Notes: a model not told the origin generated them from the sequence alone. A DNA stretch of 64,000 nucleotides from Ancistrus triradiatus (GCA_025084515.1 JAJAGP010001329.1:124001-188000), one strand, 5' to 3'. Numbered from the stretch's first letter, positions 35,426 to 48,660 are shown. Translations and numbers: made by a program.

Positions 35426-37694
35426 AATGACTATAAATCTGCCAATTTTAGAGTTTACAATGTTAAAACTTATTGAAAACATTTGAACAGACAAGCGTTT
35501 AATTTCCCACTTATTTAATAGTGTTACATACCATTACGTACACTTATGTTTTACTTTTTTTCTGTCCGTGTTGCATTCTATACAGAATATTGATTATTAC
35601 GATAATCACTAATAGCTTTATTTTTGCAGACGGAAGCAAATGTCTTGCAGCCAGAAGTCCGATGACTGATCACCGCTACTTAGTGACTGTAGGACTGGGC
35701 AGCTCCGACTCACATCTGTTAGCGCCATGGCACGATCCATAATCCATCCATCAACTGCAAGTGGATTCACCTACTGTAACCAGGAAGCTCGTTTCCATGT
35801 CAAAGGCCCGATCACACCGAGCCTATACGCCCTCATCCGTCGTGCAGGGCCTGAGCAGCTGTGACAGCCAAAGAGCCGGCGCAGATGAAGTCTGAGAAAC
35901 AATTAAGCCCTGAAATAAGTACCTTAATTCAGCCATTCTATCCATTGATCATCCCTGATCAACTCATTTACCCTCTCTGATTTCAGGACTCTGTTTGCTT
36001 AGCATCTCCCCCTTTTCCACCAGCACTACTAATTACCTTTAATGGGAAAGAGATAAAGGGCTTCGGATGCATGATTCCCTCTGACAGGCTCTCAGGACGT
36101 CTTGATTAGTGCTAAATCGCTCTGGACTGAGTCAGAAGGTCTCATAGGGACGGATGGTTACCATCGTAATAGTTATTAACAGAGAAAGATGAAGACAACT
36201 GGACACGAATTTGCTACAAATGTGCTTTTAGAGGCTGTTAGAGAACCATGCGGGGAAGTTATTTTATAAAGCGGTGTGTGAAGCTTTTACTAAAGAGGAG
36301 GTCAGTGTAATATCAGTTGAAATAAATAGCATGGATAATGACATATTATACCACAGACCCTGCGTTTGATTGGCTGAGAGACGTTCTAGGAATGCCAGTA
36401 CTGCACGAAAAAGCTCCCCAAGTATTACTCCACCACAACCAGTTAGTGGTACATGAATATATAGTAATATCAGGAGTACTGGGTGCTAGACCTGGAGTAC
36501 TGGAACTCAAACCTGCTGCTGAGACCTAAATACACGTGAGCACGGCAAGTTTCCTGCTTTAGCACGTTCGATTCCATTCCGAGATCAGGTTTAGCGGGAG
36601 TATTAGAGCAGGAAATCTGGACCCTCTGATCTAATTGGATTTGTCTTACGGCGAACATGTGCGTTCCAGCTGTCAAAGGTTCCCAAAATGGATGGTATTC
36701 AAACGACTATTTCAAGATCCAAAAAAGATCCTCTTTGAAGAGTGTATCCTGCTGACAGTCATGACTCAATCACGGAGCTATTAGACGGTGAATCGGCGCA
36801 GAAGTAACGCAAGAGCTGAGCGCGATGCCAAGAACATCCATAAAAGCTTCCTGAAAGCAGTCATTTGTAAAACAAGGAGTTTAAACCAGATTACGGCTCA
36901 ACAATAACCCGATCCCTTATGTTCGTGCCCATAATTCTGTCAGAAGAAGCGTGTTTGTATGCTTTGTAGGAGGCAGAGCATCAGACAGTCACACTGCAAC
37001 AACATTTTCCAGCGAGGCCAGGTTAATCCTGTGGAGGTGGTTCAGCAACCGCGGCGGAATGAAAAGAGTGCGCGCGCCTCCAAATCTGGGCTCTCTAAGC
37101 GCCGTTAATGCTGGAGCCACCTCAGCATTTCTAAAGGATTGAGAGGATTGGCTTAGTCGACTCTCTAATGAGTCAATTGTTCTTTTGTTTGCGCTATTAA
37201 GGAGCATTAGCCGCATTAAGGTGTGGGAGTGAATGGGAGACGGTGCTGAAAAGGCTAATCTGGGGCTTCTTAAGGTGAGCTTCACAAACAGAGGTCTATT
37301 GTGCGCCTCTACCTGAGCCACTTTAAAAACGGCGCGGCGAAATCCCAGCATGATCATACGCATTTTTTATAGGATCATATTTAATGGCATACGTGCACAG
37401 CAGCGCTCACGCACGGGGCGCAAATGCCAACGTCGGTCTTGTTCTTAGTTACTTTCTGAAAGGAAACCTGATGAATGAATCGGGCCATTATGGCCAAGAG
37501 AAACACTACGCAGAACACGGTGTCGGAACAATCAATAGTACAACGCTGACGGTGGATAGAGTGAGATTTGGGATGGTAAAGGCCCAATGCAATGCCGTTG
37601 CAGACACTTTTTCTTGAAAATTGAAGGCCTTCGTTGTGTCCTGTACAACTCAAAGTTCATACTGTTTATAGTTTTATACCACCACGTTAACATG
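35426..37694. other. Gene-free, mostly unique sequence
   Basis: The stretches 35640-36130 and 36890-37400 are unique and GC-richer than the flanks, suggestive of conserved elements. Open frames on both strands around 37000-37360 are incompatible with splicing to any recognised gene. Confidence 0.35.
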
Positions 37695-38155
37695 AAGCAG
37701 CTAATAAGGATTTAGGCCAGACCTCCAAAACAGCTTTAATCCTTTGAGGAATTCCATCGTACAAGTCCTGAAGGGTTACTGCTGGGATGTTGGAGCTTCT
37801 TCAAGAAGAAAATCGCTCCACTACTTTAAGGGATGAAGCAGGTGGAGATCAACTTCGCAGACTGCGGTCAAAACTTCCCATAAAGGCTTAGCGATGCTTC
37901 AACCTGGTGATTCACTAAAACGCACATGAATCATTTCAGCACCATGTATCATGGCATATGGGAAAACTGGGAGGTTTTCAGGAGAATGAGCTCCCGTAAG
38001 ATTGGCTCATGTTTGTTGACACCATCTGGCTGCCTGTACCATCAAAGATCCTCCATATATAACAGGAGACATTTTGGGTTGAAGGCTTCCTTCGGCGTCC
38101 ACCGACGTACAATAAATTCAAGATACGAGTCGATTCTGGTGGCGCAGCGGTGAGA
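37695..38155 (-). mobile_element. Probable Tc1-like transposon fossil
   Basis: Text such as ccaaaacagctttaatcctt and gaggaattccatcgtacaag followed by cctgaagggttactgctggg resembles the antisense of a widespread fish Tc1 transposase. No frame is intact. The assignment rests on recalled wording only. Confidence 0.4.
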
Positions 38156-38334
38156 TATGTTAGACCCAGTGCTTAGTTTGTAAAGTATGAGGTGCCAGGG
38201 CTTGTCCTGACAACAGCGAGGTGGATGGCATTAGTAATTGGACTGCAGTGCTGGACTGCATGTCCTAATAGTAATACATTATGAGAACATTATGGAGAAA
38301 CCTGAGGTGAGCCAAGTGTTAAAATGGAGAACAC
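38156..38334. other. Gene-free spacer
   Basis: Short unique spacer with no signal. Confidence 0.3.
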
Positions 38335-38540
38335 ATCCACATTTAAAACTGCAGCAGCACTGCTGTGTCTGATCCACTCATACCAGCACAACACACACTA
38401 ACACACCACCACCACCACATCAGTGGGACGAACAAAGTAGAGAAACACATGGACTACAGTCTGTAATTATAGAACTACAAAGTGCCGACATATGGTAAGT
38501 GGAACTGATAAAAATGGACAGTGAGTGTAGAAAGTGTGTC
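38335..38540 (+). mobile_element. Fold-back transposon family, copy 3 (truncated)
   Basis: tttaaaactgcagcagcact, gctgtgtctgatccactcat and atggactacagtctgtaatt match the right half of the copies at 16125 and 19925. The left arm is missing. Confidence 0.65.
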
Positions 38541-38954
38541 GAACATTACAGGTGTTAGGATTAATACACAGTATGACCCTTGCCCTAAACAAGAGAGAGA
38601 TCTTTGACCCCCATTGAGCCGCACTAGCTATAGAGCTTCCCTTTCAGCATCATCCTCATCCTTCAGCTCTAACTGCATGACTCGGTGAAACTCCCTCAGG
38701 GCAGAAATCAGAAATCAATTCCCAATAAGGCAGCCATACTTCCTGTTTAATACAGCTGCCCATCAATAGGCATCCAGCCACTTAAAGGAGTAAAGAGCCT
38801 CTTTAGGCGGTTAATTACCCAATCAGGGTTAATGGAACCACCTAATCAACACCCAACCCAGGCTTACAGACGCCATTCAACTCACAAAAACTCTACACAA
38901 TCTCCTGTGTTTTCTCTAATAATTACACAACCAATAATATTCTTCTTTTAAGGC
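38541..38954. other. Gene-free unique sequence
   Basis: The stretch 38740-38850 is unique, with aggcggttaattacccaatc and cagggttaatgg; no exon. Confidence 0.3.
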
Positions 38955-39143
38955 TACACTTACAGCATTTAGCAGACGCCCTTATCCAGAGCGACTTACA
39001 ATTGGTACAGTCTTACAGCTCAAGCAATTGTGGGTTAAGGGCCTTGCTCAAGGACCCAACGGTGGCAGCTTGGCAGAAGTGGGATTTGAACCCTGGACCT
39101 TGTGGTCCATAGTCCAGTACCTTACCCACTACCACAGTCCCAC
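38955..39143 (-). mobile_element. tRNA-derived SINE, L2/UnaL2-like tail (well preserved)
   Basis: Reverse copy: tail tttagcagacgcccttatcc, agcgacttaca; body ttgctcaaggacccaacggt; B box gggatttgaaccctgg; head ccttacccactaccacagtc. It is the closest relative of the copy at position 20 and probably among the younger insertions. Confidence 0.8.
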
Positions 39144-39425
39144 ATTGTCCCCATTGTAGCTAACATAAGTGGGTTCTGGTGCCTTTCCTCTGAGAACATG
39201 GGGCACAGGGGTAAACGTGCCCTGTATGGAATGCCAGTCCATCGCCGGGCTTTTTATGGATTACTGTTTGAGCACCAAGAGATGATCACCTGACTAGTCT
39301 CCTCCCCTCAGATACAGTCGGGTCTAGAAGTGCTGCCCAGCACTACCAAAAGGCAAAGACAGGACTCAATTACAGGTGCCTGCAGTGGTGGGCTGGCATT
39401 TTAGACTGCTGTGCCACCCAAATCT
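39144..39425 (-). mobile_element. SINE-like composite repeat fragment
   Basis: Contains gagaacatggggcacagggg and atgccagtccatcgccgggc, wording of the 7553/18722 superfamily in reverse, directly abutting the SINE at 38955. Confidence 0.4.
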
Positions 39426-39764
39426 CAGATGTGCGCTAGTTAATTATTGAGAAGTTTCCTTAAGATATTATAACCTAGTCACCTAGTCTCTAACGTTTTC
39501 GTTTATCTCGCGTTCATTTGTACGTTTGCTGCGGAGGGTTCTGTAGCTCATGGTTCACCAAATTTACAAATTACCTTAAAATGCTAAGAACATACGACGC
39601 TGAAATAATTTGATTTTTATTTAGAATTTTAAAAAATGCTCATCATGTAATTGTCCGACAAACGAAGTGTAGTAGTCAGTAGGAGCCTCATTTCAGCTAC
39701 AATTTGCACCCCTGACCTTCAAGACCACATGGTAAGGATCTCAGTGTTTAAGTAAATTTAATTC

Positions 39765-39952
39765 AAGTCCAGTGCTTTTTACAGTGGCATAACAACCCAG
39801 ATTGAGCAAGTCTAGGGTGACAGTGGCAAGGAAAAACTCCCTAAACATAAGGACCAAGACTCGAAACGGGACCCGGCCAGCTTGGGTGGCTTAGATGTTG
39901 TGTAAGAATTAAACCAAGTTATCTAATGAATAAGTTTATAATAATAGCTCAG

Positions 39953-39984
<32 letters not shown>
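39765..39984 (-). repeat. 'cctcccgaggtt' family copy 3, then (CA)n
   Basis: Reverse words tgagcaagtctagggtgaca, gtggcaaggaaaaactccct and aggaccaagactcgaaacgg match copies at 308 and 51270. A (CA)n tract follows at 39955-39984. The stretch 39426-39764 is featureless. Confidence 0.6.
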
Positions 39985-41649
39985 ACATATCAAAAATAAG
40001 AGAGAACATAGCTAAAGAAAATATAACAAATCAAGTAAAATAAGAAAATATACAACTATATTAAATTACAAAGTAAGAGAGACAAATCAGTGCATAACAT
40101 TAAAAACTGTCACCACACAACACAACTGCAATTACTTTGCATTTTTCATTAAAATGCAAAATAATTTCACTGCTGAAACATTTGGTAAGGTTCAGAGAGG
40201 GGGAAAGCATTTCAGTTAGGAACATAAATGCGACTGACCCATACAGAGCCTTTAGGAGATTCTGATCAGTTACAGGATGTTTGATTTATTAATTAGCTTT
40301 GCCTGCCTAAAACTGAAGAACTGCAAATCATGAGGGATGTTTTGAGGCCCATCAGTTGTAAGAGCTCGTCAGGAGCGTTTCATTCTCCAGTGGAACCGAA
40401 ACTCTTGCTTCTCACCTCACAGCTCAAGCCAAGTGTGTGAGATTTTTTCCGTCTTAGCCCTTCTTGCCATTTTCTTTCTTTTTCTTTTCCAAGAGAAGGC
40501 GGATTAAGGCAGAGGCACTTTTGTTTAGATAAAGCGAGGGATTAGGTAGAGATTTGCCCCCATAAAGTTGTGGGCTTGATGGGGCTTTTATCCCGCCATG
40601 TCGCTTAAGCTGTGTTGCTTCTGGATTAGGACGATACAATAGGGCCCCTTGTGCTGGGGGATCCAGGCCAGAGTGAGCGAAGGAGACGGAGGGAGAAAGG
40701 GGAAGAAAAGACAGTGAGGGGAGAGCTGAAGAAAAGACAGCAAAGGCCGCAGGATGAGATGAGAGGCCTCGGATTGACGGAATTGGCAGGTCAAAAACTT
40801 TTAGCATGGGGATTTGTTCTGAAGATCCTGGGATCTTGTCACGAATAATGAGATTTCCCCGAGAAATCAAGAGGTACTCGTGAGAAAAGGAGGGCGGGGG
40901 AAGAAGCACTGCCCCTTTAAAACAGGTATCTAATTTAGAGAAACGGAAGGGGAAAAAAATGAGTTTTAAGATGAAGGTGCTACTAATAACATGTCCAAGA
41001 GATGGCTCCTGGCAAATTGCTTTGTTATTCTTGTCAAAAAAAGGTCTCCTGGAAGCAGTCGATTTTAAACCATACATCAAAATGATTAATTGCGCTGGGA
41101 AGAACAGATGCTGAAATACCCTTGAATGGAGCCTGAGAGGCTAAAGCTCTGCGCATTCACAACCTAATGTATTCATGGACTTTGTCGAAACATCATTAGG
41201 ACTATTAATGAGATATTAACAGCCCAGCCCACATGGTACATGGCATGGGAAGCACTGTTCCTTAATTATGTCCTCCCAGAGCTATAAAAAAAAGTGTCAT
41301 CAAAATTCATGTTGATGTAAGTAAATTAAGGGATTATGGCATGATGAGCTCATTTCCTCCACCCCCGTTTGGAGACGCAGGGTAGACAAGTGCAATTACA
41401 AAAATTTAGATTAATACGTTAAAAATGTTACGTCGGTTACGCCAAATGACGCTCAGCTTTCGCCCATTAGCCCTGCATAAACCCACAGTGGAGCTTCTCA
41501 CTGATAAGTGGAAGGTGCAGGTAGAGGCAAACTACCACTCAGAAACTCCATCCAACTCAGTTACCTTACACTGGTACTCACTCCAGGCCTATTCACACGG
41601 AGTTCAATTTTTTTGCACAACAGTGGGACCTTCACACCAAGTGCTTCTG
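39985..41649. other. Gene-free, partly GC-rich unique sequence
   Basis: The stretch 40440-41360 is unique, with purine-rich and GC-rich parts. The longest open frame of the window (minus strand 40454-41080, 208 codons) lies here but looks non-coding: low-complexity Ser/Pro/Leu, no domain, poly-Lys end. Confidence 0.35.
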
Positions 41650-42040
41650 CTTTCTTTAATTTACCTTCGCTTAATGTGATGAGATCTCGCCGTGTCTTTT
41701 TCACATCGTCAACTTTAAAACAAAAATGAGTGAAGATGAGCGCAGGAAGCTCTAGTTTGTTTTAGATAAATAACCAGACGTTTCCATCCAGTCCCTGTGA
41801 GCTTCATCACCATCATTCTCCAGCCTTTCAGTTCTATTCCATCAGATCTGTTCTTTAATATCCATGTTTTCAGAGGCAGCCTGTTGCTGGTCCTATAAGC
41901 TCCTGATGAGCTGTTCTGCCCGGCGACCGAGCTCTGATTGGTCACCTGATTTTAATGCAGAAATTAGAACAGGCTTAAAGATGCAGCATTGCAGTCTGTC
42001 GGTTTCAGACTCGGTATGAAGGAAGGCAATAATATACGTC
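41650..42040 (+). repeat. Direct duplicate, copy B (partner 12745-13112)
   Basis: Same order and orientation of words as copy A, with an extra stretch at about 41893-41935 (gagctgttctgcccggcgac) that copy A lacks. It ends gtttcagactcggtatgaag against gtttcagactcggaaggacg in copy A. Confidence 0.7.
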
Positions 42041-44625
42041 TTTATTTTCAGATCATCATACTTATAGCTTCTCACCTGCAGTCTCGGTTACTGCACACTT
42101 ATTATTAGTTACTACATCACCTGTTCTCTGTTGCTACATCACAGGTACCATTAGGTCATTACAATACTAAGTCTCGGGGTAAGGTTGTCGAGACCAACTG
42201 GGTCCAATGCTATGGTAATGTTATTATCTCAGAATAATTTACAGAATAAATCAGAATGCACTAAAATCTGCACTCTGACTGGCTAACAGGGAAAAAGTTC
42301 CCGCTATTCTGTTCAGGATCCAATCAATCAACACATTTTATTTGGAATAGTCTGACGTTAAGATTGTAAGTGTGCATTTTCACCTGCTCGCTTTACGTTT
42401 TTGTTTGAGTTCAGATTGAAATGTGATGATGTTTTTACATTTAATAATACATGGATAGAATGGAAGCTGCTGTTTATATTCAGGTGACTTTATGTAGTGA
42501 TTCTGAGTAAGTCTGAGAGAAGAATGGAAACAGAATCATCACCATTTACTTCCAAAAGTTACATTGCCTTAGACTATAATATAATAATAATTAATGATAC
42601 ATTTAGGCTATATATTATTTAATGTTATACATTATATGATGCAATATAATCTGTATTAATACTATATAATATGTATAATGAATGATAATGAATGCAAAGT
42701 GAGCTACAAATAAATATACGTTTTCCATTTTCTTATTTTATTCTTGTATGAAAAATTAAATCTTAATCTGGTCTCGGTCTAGACTACAACACTACACGAC
42801 ATATTTAGCATTAGGTTACTACACACGTGTACTCTTAGTTTAATGCAAATAATATATTATAATATTAATAAATAATAAACCAGGAATTAACGTTTGGAGT
42901 AGTTCAAATTAGTCTGTCTAAGCCTAAAATTATTCAATATACAAGAGAATATCAGGAGCACACGTGATGTGGCTGTGTAAGCTCTCCAGGTTAAATAAAC
43001 ATTTTCATTTGCAATGATCATATTTTATTTCGAACAAATTTGTATAATGTAAAATTGGAGCCACAAGCTTTAAACACAAACACCTCCCTACCGAAAAGTA
43101 GCAAGTGCACTAGGACTTCCTACACCCTATGTAGTGCACTACACTACAGGCTCCATCCACAGGCGAGCCGTTTGGGATTGAGTAAAGCAGATTTAAGGAA
43201 AGAGCAGCAGCTTCTTTTGCCTTTAATTGCTTTAGAAAGGCTCCTCACCAAGAGACTGGAGGCTTTACAGCTCGCCCTTAAGTTCTTTATTTCCATCGGC
43301 TCACAAGTTAATCCGCTTTCTTTCTGAGAAAGAGATAAGGAGGGAAGGGAGAATGGGAGAGGACACACGGCTTTGGACGCGGCTGAAATAATAATAATAG
43401 TCATTATCAGCTGCTTCATTTGGGGGTTTTGTTTCTAATGAGTCGGATAAATCCTATAAGTGACCCGGGAGATGCAAACTGCCACTAATGAAATGTAGAA
43501 TCAAAGTTTTTCGTTGTTTAGGCTTTAAAGTTGAAAGTTAAAATCATTTAGCGCGATGCAACGCATGCACCGCATGCACGAACGGTCTTTTAATTCTTAG
43601 GACTATAATAATTGATTTGAATGATTTGAATACCAATTATACGGCTGCACAATTTCATAATTTCCTTCAAATATTATACAGACTTAGGCCTACAGCACAG
43701 CTAGAGCTGAACCATCCGTCCTGCTTAAAATAACCCAAATTAAAAACATAAATCACTCAGTTTAATTCAGTACTGCAAGGGAACATGACCGCACGTCCAA
43801 ATAACACAGTTTATATTTTAATACATTTTATACTTCGTTATTTGAGCAGCATTCGGACTACAACCTCCCGTTTCTCAGTGCATTTTAAATTCCTTTGGAG
43901 AACTAGGAGAGCGCAAACGTGAGGATTTTCCTCCTCTCTTTTCTCCGACACATTATGCGGCTTTACATTTCGCTGCCCTTAATTCCGACCTAAACGCTTT
44001 TGCTCCGCGAGAAGAAATCTTTTCTTTTTCCCTTAAAAAAAACCACTTCAAGAAGAGAGGAGCATTATTGTTTTAATCCTCTTACCGGCAGTCAGTTTGA
44101 GACAGAGGGCTTTCGGAGGCTCAAATGTTGCAGCCCTGTAGAAGGCTGGCGCACAAATAGACAGGACAGACACGAATTTGCTTCAAATAAGAGTCATAAA
44201 AAATAATAAAGAAAGATTTGGAAGTAGGTCCGAGAGGTGAGCGCGCTTTATGTAAAAACGCACCGTTTGTAAAGGCCTATATTAAAGCAAATACTTCGGA
44301 CATTTGAGTGGGTTTTATTTAACTCCAAGTGCATGCGTTTGCAGAATATAAGCATAAATAACGCAAATGCAACGCAAATCCAAAACTACAGCCTATTAAG
44401 AAGCAAACTTCTGCTTAAAATAAACAGGTATAAAATGGTATGCGTTTGCATTTTCACTGGCATTTCTGTATCTACGCGAATGCGTTTTTATTTGTTTTTA
44501 ATTATGTAATGATCACCTATTTATTCTGCACCTTTACACACAGATTAAAGCAGAACGGTGTTAGGCGTTTTACTGAAGCACAGAGGAGCAGGACCTCTCT
44601 CCAGTTTGACTGACAGATTAAAGCA
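42041..44625. other. Gene-free upstream flank of dmbx1
   Basis: The stretch 42200-43050 is AT-rich. The stretches 43150-43450 and 43880-44220 are unique and of mixed GC, near the candidate promoter, and are plausible proximal regulatory DNA. No exon or assignable repeat. Confidence 0.4.
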
Positions 44626-44692
44626 CCAATAGGAAGCCGGTCTGCCCTCAGCCTGCGCTCTTTAAATTCCCTCCCCGAACCCGGAGCTCATA
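44626..44692 (+). promoter_or_regulatory. dmbx1: Candidate dmbx1 promoter (CCAAT and TTTAAA boxes)
   Basis: CCAAT is at 44626-44630 and a TATA-like TTTAAA at 44661-44666, 31 bases apart from end to start. That spacing predicts a start near 44688-44692, immediately before a candidate non-coding exon that ends in a consensus donor. Spacing and order are those of a classic vertebrate promoter. There is no transcript evidence. Confidence 0.45.
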
Positions 44693-44849
44693 GATGGCAG
44701 CAGCTCGGAGATCCGGACAGAGACGGAGAGACGATTTGGAAGAAGCAAACACAAACGCGTTTTGCATGGACTGAGTGGAAACTGATCGGAGAAACATTAA
44801 CACGAAGCCGAGCCGAAGCTTCGGGATACTTTTATTCTCGACCCTCAAG
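44690..44849 (+). other. dmbx1: Candidate 5' non-coding exon of dmbx1
   Basis: A GA-rich leader follows the CCAAT/TTTAAA boxes and ends ccctcaag before gtaaag, a near-perfect splice donor (exon end 44849). No donor-containing leader is needed for the coding frame, so this is an inference. Exon 1 has an acceptor only 10 nt before its ATG, which demands an upstream exon, and this is the best candidate seen. It contains a 26-codon upstream ORF (44694-44774). The implied intron is 44850-52769 (7.9 kb). Confidence 0.45.
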
Positions 44850-46214
44850 GTAAAGAGCATGCAAAGTTTAAACTTCTACACCTAGATTGATTTGAATGAT
44901 CCTCTTTCTTTAAGTCTTAAATCCTGTATTTAAGATCGACCGAGGTTTTATCCCACCCTGTATACAGACACAGAGGGGCTACAGTTTGCTTCTCATTCTG
45001 CATGACAATTCTGTACATCAGGCCACAAGCGTGGACAAATCCCACGGAAAAGTTTGTGTGCAGTCACACCGCGGTACAAGCCTCTGATTATCGCGATATG
45101 ACTTGCTGTGACCTGTGAGATGCAAACCCTCATTGTAAGCCAGAGCAATAAGAGTTGCGCGTTTCAGTCCTCAGCTTCTCACGTGTGCGCGCTTCAGACC
45201 TGGATCACTGATGGAGGCAATAACTGCAGCAACATTTGGGCGTAATGACATTTTATCCTTCAGACATGTCTGATCGAAGAAAGGTAGACCTTACAGCTGT
45301 ACCTAATTATGCACGTCAGTGATAAACCTACAGCAAAAAGATACAAGACACTCCTGAGGAACCTAAATCTAAACTTCCACCTGTACGTAGGGATACAGCT
45401 TATTTGCAGTCTGTACGTACGTATGTCCACCTTACACACATTCATATTTGCACATATGAAGACTGTTGGTTGTGTGATTATTAGTTTTTATGCAGTCAAA
45501 GAAAACAAGCTCTAAATAAAATAAAATAAAAAACTTACGATTAACTGGAGCTGCTTCTGAAGGCAAACCACGTGCTGTCATCATAGGCATGTTTGTTAAA
45601 GGTACCGAATTACTTAAGGTACACATTTTTAACTTGTATTCTGAAATAATGGCGTTTATTAACACAGATAAAACATGCAATTCTGCAGGAATGACTTCAA
45701 GCATGATGAAGTCATTATTCAGTTCATGTCAAATCGTTATAATCTTAAATTTCTTATTGCTTTTTTGGAATTATTCTCAGTTAATAAAAGTCCAGTTGTA
45801 CTCTACTCGATCTCTTATTCTACAAAATCTGACAGCCCGTGCAGTTAAATCCCATCCTATGTAGAGGTCAATCAGAATAAAATAAAACAGCAACTAATAA
45901 AAAAAGCTTGCAGCCTTATGCAAAATGACAACCTATGTGTTAAAAAATGCTCGTTTTGTTTTCTTGTTGCTGATATGCTAGATGGAAAAAAGGACAAACG
46001 TCCTGTATGAAACACGCCTGCAGATTTTAATGAACCGATAACGTGACTGGATCGTGGCAAATATTGGGTTTGTTTTATTTTCTAGCACGTTTGTAAATAT
46101 AAATATTACATTTGCAGAGCAGCTTTAAGTCAGAAACCAATAAAAGCGCTCCACTGGACCAGATTAGGGCTGTCCAAACTTTTGCACAAGTCTGCATAAA
46201 CAATGAGCTTACAC

Positions 46215-46254
<40 letters not shown>

Positions 46255-46568
46255 TGATGCACATTTAGTACCCGAATGCGATACAAAGCAAACCCCGTGT
46301 ATAACCATAACTAGGGCTCTATGCATTAGCCTGTGTTTGCATCGCGCTCCTAAACACTTTGCTCTCCAGCTCTGGGACCCCGAACAGCTTGTGCCATAAT
46401 AAAATATGATTGACAAAATAAATATCTGTCAGACAGGCGCGCGCCTGGAGGCCATCAGAAGCCAACAGTCTCTTTTTCTAACGCGTGCAGATCAAAAGCT
46501 GCAACTGTACAAACCAATTTACATAATGATGTTTTAATAATGGAACCGCCGAGTGTTGCTGCCCCCAG

Positions 46569-46569
<1 letters not shown>
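44850..46569. other. Candidate dmbx1 intron, 5' part
   Basis: Begins gtaaag. Unique DNA, with (AAT)n at 46220-46253 and a short cttttgcacaagtctgca scrap near 46175 like the transposon end at 52385. Confidence 0.4.
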
Positions 46570-46653
<84 letters not shown>

Positions 46654-46693
46654 ACACAGCCACACACACACACACACACACACACAACACACA

Positions 46694-46730
<37 letters not shown>
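46570..46730. repeat. (CA)n microsatellite, about 160 bp
   Basis: A long CA tract with a few single-base interruptions (ccacacagcc, caacac). Frames reading HTHT or CVCV are artefacts. Confidence 0.95.
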
Positions 46731-46734
<4 letters not shown>

Positions 46735-48089
46735 GGCCCCGAGCGCAGGAGAATACACAACAATAGCAGAGAAAACACGCTATTAATATAAAGCTGGCTT
46801 TTGTGCCATTTGCCCGTGGCAAAAAAAAAAAAAAATCTGTTCAGCATCAAACAGCGAGTTTAAACAGAACAGAGCTACACTAAAGTCGGAGCTTCTTTAT
46901 AAACACCGACAGGCTTCAGCCCGAGTCCAGCTGGAGCTCAACAAACACTCCGAGTTCAGTAACACCGCTGGAACAGAAAGTGTTAGAGGCTTTTTGAAAC
47001 TGATTAAACGCTTTACATTATTTCTAATCAAACTTAAGTCCAGGTTTAATTCATGAGCACAGAGTGAAACTGGGAAAAGACCGAGAATTAATTCTGCATT
47101 ATAGATCATTTAAATAGGCCATTATATTCTTTAAATCTGAATTTTTATATTTTTAAAGGACCTTGAAATGTAAAGCCCGTTTAGCTGAAATTATTAAACG
47201 CTTAAAGTAATATTTGAAGAAATTACAGGTCTCACAAAAGAAAACCTGTTTTTATGATGAGAATGTGAACGAAAATATAAATTGCACATTTAAAGGGTAA
47301 ACAGGACAATTTTGTGAAAAGAAAAACAAAAATAAAAGTATACATAATAGTAAATAATTAAGTAAATAATAACAAGTAAATAATACCACTTTTTGAGGAA
47401 AAAAGGACAAATAGCAAATATAAAGCACAAATAGGGGGAAATGACTGTTTTCAAGTAAATCATAGCAATTAAAAAACTACAAAAACAGAAAAATAAAATT
47501 ACCTTTTCAATTTGACGCAAATGGGACCAATCCTGAAAAAATAAAAATAAAAATTATTATTTAAGTAAATGGGACCAATTTTGAGAAGGTAAAAAATACA
47601 AACAGTACAAATATAAGTAAAAGAAATTAATAAATTACTGGGGCGTTCTTTTAAAGGAAAAACAATTTTGAAAATAAATAAACAAATAAATAAACTAATT
47701 AATATACAAATAAATAAATACAGGACAAAAAGTATACATTAGTTTTGTTTTTTAATGTTATGAACATAATTTAGCATTACTAGTTTTATAACCTTATGAG
47801 ATTAAAACATGTTACGATAAAAAATAAATAAAATGAGGGAGTGATCATAAAAACGTCCAGAATTCTGCACCAGGGTAAATGGAATTGCATTTTAAACTAA
47901 CAAATCAGCAAACATTACATTATTTAAGTGAAATAAAAAAGGAGCCGTTATAAGATAAACTAACCGTTTAAAAGACATGAAGTGAACAAACCGCTGGATG
48001 GCGTGACAGAGGAAGTGAGGATGCTCAGTAAGTTCGAGAAATAAATAAATGTTTTTGCAGACGGGAGACGCTCAACGGAATCATGTTTG
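46731..48089. other. AT-rich gene-free sequence
   Basis: The stretch 47100-47960 is strongly A/T-biased with many short AAATA words. No gene or defined repeat. Confidence 0.4.
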
Positions 48090-48660
48090 CAGGAAAAAGG
48101 AAAAAAAAGCGCGCAGGTATTTTTATGAGACAGAGCGCGCGTCGCGCGCAACACAACACGTGAGCGCGCGCGGCTCGGTGGCGCGTGATGATGGATGAAG
48201 GCCTCCGCAGTCGAAACCTATTTGCACTTCCATTAAGGACGGAGGAAGCCAAATGGGGATCAGTGTGCATATTTTATAGCCGCGGAGGAGCCCAGAGCGG
48301 CCCCGCGTCCCTCCACCCCTCCGTCCCTCCATCATCCATCCATCTCAGCCAAAACGCTGCCCCGGGACAGAGAGGGGCGCGCGGGGGGAACCCGAGCCCA
48401 TTCACATGAAAACACTGCGGGGAGAAAAGTAAATGTTTAGCAAAGCAGCTTCTGTCCGAGCGAATTAAAGGCAATTCCCAGCAGAGCCTCTGATCAGAGC
48501 CACTTAATAAGCAGCCGGGGCGCGTTCAGCGGCAGCTCCCAATGTCTGCCTCATAATATTTAATAGCCACATGTCTGCTTAATACATTTTAATGCTTCCA
48601 CCCCCCGCCGCGAACCGAGTCCGGCTACACAAACAGGTCCGAATAATAAGTCATGTTAGA
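48090..48660. promoter_or_regulatory. CpG-rich island inside candidate dmbx1 intron
   Basis: Dense CpG (gcgcgcgtcgcgcgcaacac, acacgtgagcgcgcgcggct) plus gcatattttatagccgcgg (TATA-like near 48270) and gaaaagtaaatg (donor-like near 48430). It could be an alternative dmbx1 promoter or first exon, or a CpG-rich enhancer. The island precedes exon 1 by 4.5 kb. Confidence 0.4.

Noticed and set aside
40454..41080. 208-codon open frame on the minus strand (longest in the window)
   Set aside because: No recognisable domain, biased Ser/Pro/Leu composition with a Lys-rich end, no partner exons. Overlapping frames are open on the other strand too. More likely chance in GC- and purine-rich non-coding DNA.
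46455..46850. Minus-strand frame rich in Cys-Val
   Set aside because: Pure translation of the (CA)n microsatellite.
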